The position numbers and the translations under genes were made by a program. Source: Clostridia bacterium (GTDB taxonomy: Bacteria; Bacillota; Clostridia; Oscillospirales; CAG-272). From it: DNA of 64,000 nucleotides. The notes below the pieces were generated by a model, which was given only the letters and a program-made list of their open reading frames with translations, ran no database searches and had not been told where the DNA came from. Below, piece after piece: positions 59,670 through 64,000 of this stretch. The stretch spans positions 23,744 through 87,743 of the forward strand of contig JAFTNU010000040.1 of NCBI GenBank assembly GCA_017451735.1, in the 5' to 3' direction. The stretch's first letter is position 1, and every line of letters begins with the position of its first letter.

Positions 59670-59707
59670 TCAAAAGCGGGAGCACCAAGGTGCTCCCGCT
59701 TTTGATT
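59668..59707. terminator. bidirectional terminator between GT8 and GH20-like genes
   Basis: Perfect 19-bp arms (59668-59686 and 59689-59707) with an AA loop, next to the GT8 stop codon. Confidence 0.9.
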
Positions 59708-59757
59708 ATGAGTAGTGATAATTGCGCAAAAACCAAGTAACGTATATCGTTTTTTGC

Positions 59758-60711
59758 TCAGAGTGTTTCGGGATAAAAGCGCTTGCGCGCCTCGAGCAAA
59801 CGCTCAGCGTTATCCAGCAACGTATATCTGTTTTTAGATGCGGTAGAAACCCAGGGAGCCGCCATGTAGCCCAGTAAGCCGCCTGCGGTCAGCCGGTCTC
59901 TCCCGAACGCCACATTTTGATGCATATTCCGCAAATTATTGTAAAGCGATCCGGTCAGGATCTGATCATAGCCCTTTTGGTCAAGGGCCTCAAAGATCTC
60001 GATGCGCTTGTGCTGCAGCGAATCAGCGAGATACTCCTTAAACGGCAGATACAACCAACTGGATTGGAGCACCGAGCGCGGCATCTTTTGCAAAAAGACC
60101 TCCTCGTGGCGCCAAGCGTAATCCGACCAGACCCAAGGTCTGGCGCCGTGCTTTTCGCACTCGGAAAACAGGAAAAAAAGATCATGCCACCAAAGCTCCT
60201 CGCCGCGAACGGTGATACATTCATAGCCCTTCTGCATTTCCGCATTTTCTTCGTCACATCCAAGGTGGAAGATTCGCGGAGCATCAAACACCTCACAAAC
60301 CTCACGAATGAGATCTGCGCAGACCCGATAATAGGTCGGCGTGGAGATCATCCTTCTGTATTCCTTCAGCCAGGTGTCATGGCAGGCAGAAAAATTCAGC
60401 TTTGGGATCGGCTCAAGCCCAAGAGCGCGCATTTCACTTAACTTCTTTTTAAGGAAATCCTTCTCCCACGCATTGGGCGCAGAGATCTCGGAATGGCTTT
60501 CGTATTTGATACCATCCCCTACATCGATCAGCACGAAATTGTATTTCCGCTCAGCCAAAGCCTTGACAGTCTCGTCCCAGGTGATCTCGTCAATATCAAT
60601 CTCATGCGAGTAGGGCACATCTTCATACCACAGGGTGGGACGGGTGCTTTCATCCGCCCACATGTGGTTGCTGAGGCTGAGCATATACCCCCAAAGTTGC
60701 TTTTTCTGCAT
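59758..60711 (-). CDS. GH20-like TIM-barrel glycosidase
   Basis: This 317-residue cytoplasmic protein contains IFHLGCDEENAE, which matches the HxGxDE active-site motif of family 20 beta-N-acetylhexosaminidases (Asp-Glu pair in substrate-assisted catalysis). LGLEPIPKLNF and RPWVWSDYAW fit barrel strands. It is shorter than typical GH20 (no N-terminal domain). ATG 60711 follows AGGATATAGGG. It is the last gene of the sugar operon; it may release a sugar that the neighbouring dehydrogenase and isomerases process. Confidence 0.7.
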   Translation of the reverse strand: MQKKQLWGYMLSLSNHMWADESTRPTLWYEDVPYSHEIDIDEITWDETVKALAERKYNFVLIDVGDGIKYESHSEISAPNAWEKDFLKKKLSEMRALGLEPIPKLNFSACHDTWLKEYRRMISTPTYYRVCADLIREVCEVFDAPRIFHLGCDEENAEMQKGYECITVRGEELWWHDLFFLFSECEKHGARPWVWSDYAWRHEEVFLQKMPRSVLQSSWLYLPFKEYLADSLQHKRIEIFEALDQKGYDQILTGSLYNNLRNMHQNVAFGRDRLTAGGLLGYMAAPWVSTASKNRYTLLDNAERLLEARKRFYPETL

Positions 60712-60735
60712 CCCTATATCCTCCCAAAAGGCGTA

Positions 60736-61944
60736 TTATGCGTTAAAGGTGCCCTCGGTGTCGCTGACAACGCTTTCCACATTGTCCTTGCGGCGGGAGG
60801 TCTTGACCTTTTCCATCAGGAGATCATAGAATCTCTGCTCGTCAAAGGGCAGCTCCACCATGCGGTCCTCCCAGGCGGAAAGATGCATGGCATTGGAGAT
60901 CATCAGACCGTTGATGCCCTCGCGGCCGTCGGCCACCAGGGGCTCGCCCCGCAGAATAGCGGCGGCAAAGGCGTTGAGCACGCCGGAATGCTGGCTGTTT
61001 TCCCCCTCCAGCTCAGGCTCGATGATCTCGACATCGGGCTTGCCGAAGGCCTTGGTGCGGTTGGTCCTGGAGTACTCGGACTCGGGCATGGAAAGCTTCT
61101 TCAGCGTCAGCTTCTTGGCATCCTCGCAAAGGAGTGTACCGCCATCGCAGACCACCTCAAAGCGGTTGGTACCAGGGGTATCGCCAGTGGTGGTGATAAA
61201 GGTACCAGTTGCGCCGTTTTCGTACTCGGCGTATGCGGTCACGTCGTCCTCTACCTCGATGTCATGCCACTTGCCGAAGTGCATGTGTGTGTGGATCCTC
61301 TTGGGCATGCCGCAGATCCACTGCCACAGATCCAGATTGTGGGGGCACTGGTTCAGCAGAACACCGCCGCCCTCGCCGCTCCAGGTGGCACGCCATGCGC
61401 CGGAATCATAATAGTATTGGGGACGATACCAATTGGTGATGATCCAGTTGGTACGCTTGATGGCACCCAGCTCACCGCTTTGAATGATCTCGCGCATCTT
61501 GCGGAACACGGGGTTGGTGCGCTGATTGAACATCATACCGAACACCAGCTCGGGATGCTTGTCGGCGGCGGCCATCATCTCACGGACCTGCAGCGTGTAA
61601 ACGCCTGCAGGCTTTTCGCACATCACATGCAGACCGCGATCCAGGGCTTCCATGGTCAGGCGGGGATGGTCATAGTGGGGCACGGCCACGATCACCGCGT
61701 CCACCACCTTGGCGTCCATCATTTTCTCGGCACTGTCAAAGAGCAGAGGCTCACTCACGGGCGTGTCGGGATGCTCCTCATTGAACTTCTTGCACATCTC
61801 ACGACAGGCCTCCAGACGTGCGGGGTCCAGGTCGGCCACGGCCGCCAGCTCGATCTCGGGGCACTTACCGTTCCAGATATTTTTGGTATGGGTATTACAG
61901 CCGATATTACCGAAGCCGATAATGCCGATTTTCACTTTTTTCAT
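60736..61944 (-). CDS. Gfo/Idh/MocA family oxidoreductase
   Basis: This 402-residue NAD(P)-dependent sugar dehydrogenase has an N-terminal Rossmann domain (IGIIGFGNIGCNTHTKN) and the family EKP motif in HVMCEKPAGV. The C-terminal alpha/beta domain includes GEGGGVLLNQCPHNLDLWQWICG, with the catalytic Asp/His of the family. The start at MKKVKIG (61944) follows AAAAAGGAGATACGGTT. Its genomic partners (two TIM-barrel isomerases, SDR) suggest oxidation and epimerisation of a sugar or inositol derivative. Confidence 0.93.
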   Translation of the reverse strand: MKKVKIGIIGFGNIGCNTHTKNIWNGKCPEIELAAVADLDPARLEACREMCKKFNEEHPDTPVSEPLLFDSAEKMMDAKVVDAVIVAVPHYDHPRLTMEALDRGLHVMCEKPAGVYTLQVREMMAAADKHPELVFGMMFNQRTNPVFRKMREIIQSGELGAIKRTNWIITNWYRPQYYYDSGAWRATWSGEGGGVLLNQCPHNLDLWQWICGMPKRIHTHMHFGKWHDIEVEDDVTAYAEYENGATGTFITTTGDTPGTNRFEVVCDGGTLLCEDAKKLTLKKLSMPESEYSRTNRTKAFGKPDVEIIEPELEGENSQHSGVLNAFAAAILRGEPLVADGREGINGLMISNAMHLSAWEDRMVELPFDEQRFYDLLMEKVKTSRRKDNVESVVSDTEGTFNA

Positions 61945-61960
61945 AACCGTATCTCCTTTT

Positions 61961-62758
61961 TCAGTCCGCAAAGCCTGCGGCACGGATAAATTTCAAGCTT
62001 CTCTCAAGACAATCGAAGGGATCCTCGCCATAGCACTTATCCTGCTCGACGAAGGCGTATTCGATGTCGCAATCACGTACGGCGGCAAACACAGACTCCC
62101 AGTTGATGTTACCGTCACCGATGGCCGCCATGTGGGGACCGCGATCCTCGCGGCTGTATGCCATATCCTTGAAATGGATGCACTTGATACGACCGTTGAG
62201 TTTACGGATCCACGCGGCGGGATCGGCGCCGCCTGCCTGTACCCAGTAGGTATCCACGATGATACCCAGCTCCTCGGGGGTAAACTGCTCACAAAGTGCG
62301 TCAATAAAGAGTCTGCCGTCGGGGAGCTTAACAAACTCGGCGGCATGATGATGATAGAAGAAGCGGAGCCCGGCTTCGCTGATCTTCTTCACTACGGGGG
62401 TGAAATCCCGCAGGAAATCGTTCCACACCTCTGTCAAGGAAGGAATGGGCTCCTCCTTTGACAAAATTCTGGGGGCGGCACCAAGACCAATGTAGGGCGC
62501 GCCGAAGATCTTGTGATCGGCAATCACCTTGTCCAGATCCTCCAGCAGCTTCTTGGGGGCGGTATGGGTAACGGGAGCCACCAGACCCAGGCGGTCAAGA
62601 AGCGCCTTCATCCAGTCGGCATCGTACTCGCAAACACCCGAAAGCTGCACGGCCTTATAGCCCATTTTTGCCACCCGTGTCAGGCTGTTTTCCAGATCCT
62701 CGGGCGTTTTGCAAAACTCCCGCAGCGTATACATTTGTGCACCGATAACAACACCCAT
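61961..62758 (-). CDS. sugar phosphate isomerase/epimerase (AP-endonuclease-2-type TIM barrel)
   Basis: This 265-residue metal-dependent TIM barrel opens with IGAQMYTLREFCKTPEDLENSL. RFFYHHHAAEF, IIVDTYWVQAGGADP, CIHFKDM and EYAFVEQD hold the His, Asp and Glu metal ligands typical of the family. Many members are inosose isomerases/dehydratases or 3-keto-sugar enzymes. It lies 1 nt from a paralogous gene upstream and 16 nt before the Gfo/Idh dehydrogenase, so it belongs to the same operon. Confidence 0.9.
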   Translation of the reverse strand: MGVVIGAQMYTLREFCKTPEDLENSLTRVAKMGYKAVQLSGVCEYDADWMKALLDRLGLVAPVTHTAPKKLLEDLDKVIADHKIFGAPYIGLGAAPRILSKEEPIPSLTEVWNDFLRDFTPVVKKISEAGLRFFYHHHAAEFVKLPDGRLFIDALCEQFTPEELGIIVDTYWVQAGGADPAAWIRKLNGRIKCIHFKDMAYSREDRGPHMAAIGDGNINWESVFAAVRDCDIEYAFVEQDKCYGEDPFDCLERSLKFIRAAGFAD

Positions 62759-62759
62759 C

Positions 62760-63602
62760 TTACAGCACCTCCAGCATTTTCTTTAAGGTATTGGTGGCAA
62801 AATCAAAGGCCTCACGGTTGTTGGAAAAGTTCCAGCTTGCCACCGATTGGGTCACATCCTCGCCCTCCAGAGCGGCCAAACCCACAAATTTGGTCAGGTG
62901 CGGTTCCAGGGTCAGCACTTGGCACCCCTTGGCAAAAAAGCGCTTCAGATACGCGGGCAGCTGTCCCTCACCCTTGCCGGGAGGCACGACCTTGCCCTCC
63001 TTGTTGGCATCCTTGATATGGCCGTAATAGATGTAGGGCTCCAGCATATTCCAGGCCTCCATCGTATTCTGATTGCACTGAACAAAGTTGGCGGGATCAA
63101 ACACGCCCTTTAGCTCGGGCACAGCCTTGTGGATCTCCAGGCAACGGGATGCCACATCGCCGTAAATTCCCTTTTCGTTCTCATGGCAGAGCACCACACC
63201 GCTCCCCTTGGCCAGCTCCACAAAACGGGAAAGACGGAGCATGACCTCGTCCTTGTACTCGGGCTTGCCCTCGGTGCCGTAAAAGCTGAACAGACGGATG
63301 GCGTGAGCGCCGGTGATGTGAGCGGTCTCCAGCAAGCGCTTGAATTGCTCTTCTTCAAAGTCAAAGGGATCGGTAATGGGTGTCTTGCCTGCGGGAGAGC
63401 CGAGAGACCAGACCTTGATACCGGCCGCCTTCAGCAGAGCGGCGGCATCCTTTGCCTCGGCGGCGGTCAGCTTAGCAACATTGATGCCGTTGACACCGCG
63501 CATTTCCAGATATTCGATGCCGTTCTCCTGCATGGCACGGATCTGCCCCGTAAGGGCTTTATCCGCTTCATCGGCGAAGGCGCAAAGCTTGTAATTCACC
63601 AT
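62760..63602 (-). CDS. sugar phosphate isomerase/epimerase (second TIM barrel)
   Basis: This 280-residue paralogue of the downstream isomerase carries LCAFADEADKALTGQIRAMQENGIEYLEMR, VVLCHENEKGIYGD, GVFDPANFVQCN, YGHIKDANKEG and VLTLEPHL, the usual metal and sugar ligands (Glu, Asp, His, Glu). ATG 63602 follows AAGGAGAAACAAA. It is cotranscribed with the preceding SDR gene and the isomerase after it. The substrate may be a keto-sugar or inositol derivative. Confidence 0.9.
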   Translation of the reverse strand: MVNYKLCAFADEADKALTGQIRAMQENGIEYLEMRGVNGINVAKLTAAEAKDAAALLKAAGIKVWSLGSPAGKTPITDPFDFEEEQFKRLLETAHITGAHAIRLFSFYGTEGKPEYKDEVMLRLSRFVELAKGSGVVLCHENEKGIYGDVASRCLEIHKAVPELKGVFDPANFVQCNQNTMEAWNMLEPYIYYGHIKDANKEGKVVPPGKGEGQLPAYLKRFFAKGCQVLTLEPHLTKFVGLAALEGEDVTQSVASWNFSNNREAFDFATNTLKKMLEVL

Positions 63603-63647
63603 TTTGTTTCTCCTTATGTTACAAAAAACGAAAAACGGTTCAAAAAA

Positions 63648-64000
63648 TCACACACCCGAGTAAGCGGAGAAGCCGCCGTCAACGGGAATGACCACACCGG
63701 TCACAAAGCCGGATACCTCCGGGTTCGTCAGGAAGTTGAGGGTGCCAAGCAGCTCCTCGGGCTCACCAAAGCGCTTCATGGGCGTGGCGGCCAGGATCTT
63801 ACCGGTACGGGGAGTGGGGGTGCCATCCTCGTTAAAGAGAAGCGCACGGTTCTGATTGGTGGCAAAGAAGCCGGGTGCCATGGCGTTGACGCGAACGCCT
63901 GCGGGAGCAAAATGGACCGCCAGCCATTGGGTAAAGTTGGAAATACCCGCCTTAGCCGCAGAATATGCGGGGATCTTGGTCAGGGGTGTGAAGGCGTTCA
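63648..64000 (-). CDS. SDR family oxidoreductase (partial, N-terminus beyond window)
   Basis: The last 117 codons of a short-chain dehydrogenase are present. PAYSAAKAGISNFTQWLAVHFA holds the catalytic Tyr-x3-Lys, followed by GVRVNAMAPGFF and the C-terminal VTGVVIPVDGGFSAYSGV. The long insert FFATNQNRALLFNEDGTPTPRTGKILAATPMKRFGEPEEL resembles SDR-type mannonate (fructuronate) oxidoreductases, suggesting hexuronate catabolism, which is tentative. It is the most upstream gene seen of the sugar operon. Confidence 0.88.
   Translation of the reverse strand, partial: NAFTPLTKIPAYSAAKAGISNFTQWLAVHFAPAGVRVNAMAPGFFATNQNRALLFNEDGTPTPRTGKILAATPMKRFGEPEELLGTLNFLTNPEVSGFVTGVVIPVDGGFSAYSGV

Overview
The window looks like a chromosome segment of an anaerobic Gram-positive gut bacterium of the class Clostridia (Oscillospirales-like is my best guess, unproven). 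The evidence is sigma-A promoters with exact 17-nt spacers, strong AGGAGG-type ribosome sites, TmcAL, a CarD-like regulator, a SpoIVFB-like protease, the MEP-pathway gene dxs, acetate kinase, a glycyl radical enzyme and many sugar-degrading genes. Most of the window is GC-rich housekeeping and carbohydrate DNA. Two compositionally different insertions stand out, at 13.7-18.4 kb (AT-rich) and 30.5-43.9 kb.

Layout. 0-13.3 kb, mostly minus strand: CarD-like fragment, two MATE transporters behind a structured leader with a terminator, galE, a stand-alone GlmU-type acetyltransferase with glmM, an amino-acid ABC transporter whose binding protein looks circularly permuted, a HAD/guanylate-kinase fusion, a possible ThyX-like protein and dxs. 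13.5 kb: tRNA-Leu(GAG). 13.9-18.2 kb: an AT-rich island with an 1101-residue zinc-ribbon/nuclease/membrane protein and two small unknown genes. 18.4-30.5 kb: HAD phosphatase, gluQ, a metallo-beta-lactamase lipoprotein, an M50 protease, the potABCD operon, a broken sialidase-AraC fusion, a GH36 alpha-galactosidase and a small conserved gene.

30524-43922 is a 13.4-kb inovirus-like (filamentous phage) provirus bounded by a 20-bp direct repeat. Its rightward arm carries a Rep_trans-type replication initiator, a gene in the ssDNA-binding-protein position, small basic proteins and a set of secreted or membrane proteins including one with 18 collagen-like hexapeptides. Its leftward arm carries a zinc-ribbon nuclease, a Zot/pI-like ATPase, a 32-residue membrane peptide and small early genes. 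A promoter-hairpin-terminator unit looks like a small RNA or single-strand origin. An IS30-family transposase ends 14 nt from the right repeat and may be the integration enzyme. The provirus sits in the 3' end of a glycyl-radical-enzyme activase gene and has replaced its last few codons.

43.9-49.8 kb is a catabolic locus: activase, aldo/keto reductase, a glycyl radical enzyme with an unusual active-site loop (Gly-Cys-Asn-Trp instead of Gly-Cys-Val-Glu), a DMT-type transporter and a divergent AraC regulator. It may encode an undescribed radical pathway. 49.8-54.3 kb: tmcAL, ackA, gpmI. 54.4-59.7 kb: surface-glycan genes (flippase, DUF4422 protein, large membrane protein, GT8 glycosyltransferase). 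59.7-64 kb: a minus-strand sugar-catabolism operon (GH20-like protein, Gfo/Idh/MocA dehydrogenase, two TIM-barrel isomerases, SDR dehydrogenase running off the end). Many gene ends are marked by long, almost perfectly symmetrical palindromes that should terminate transcription in both directions.
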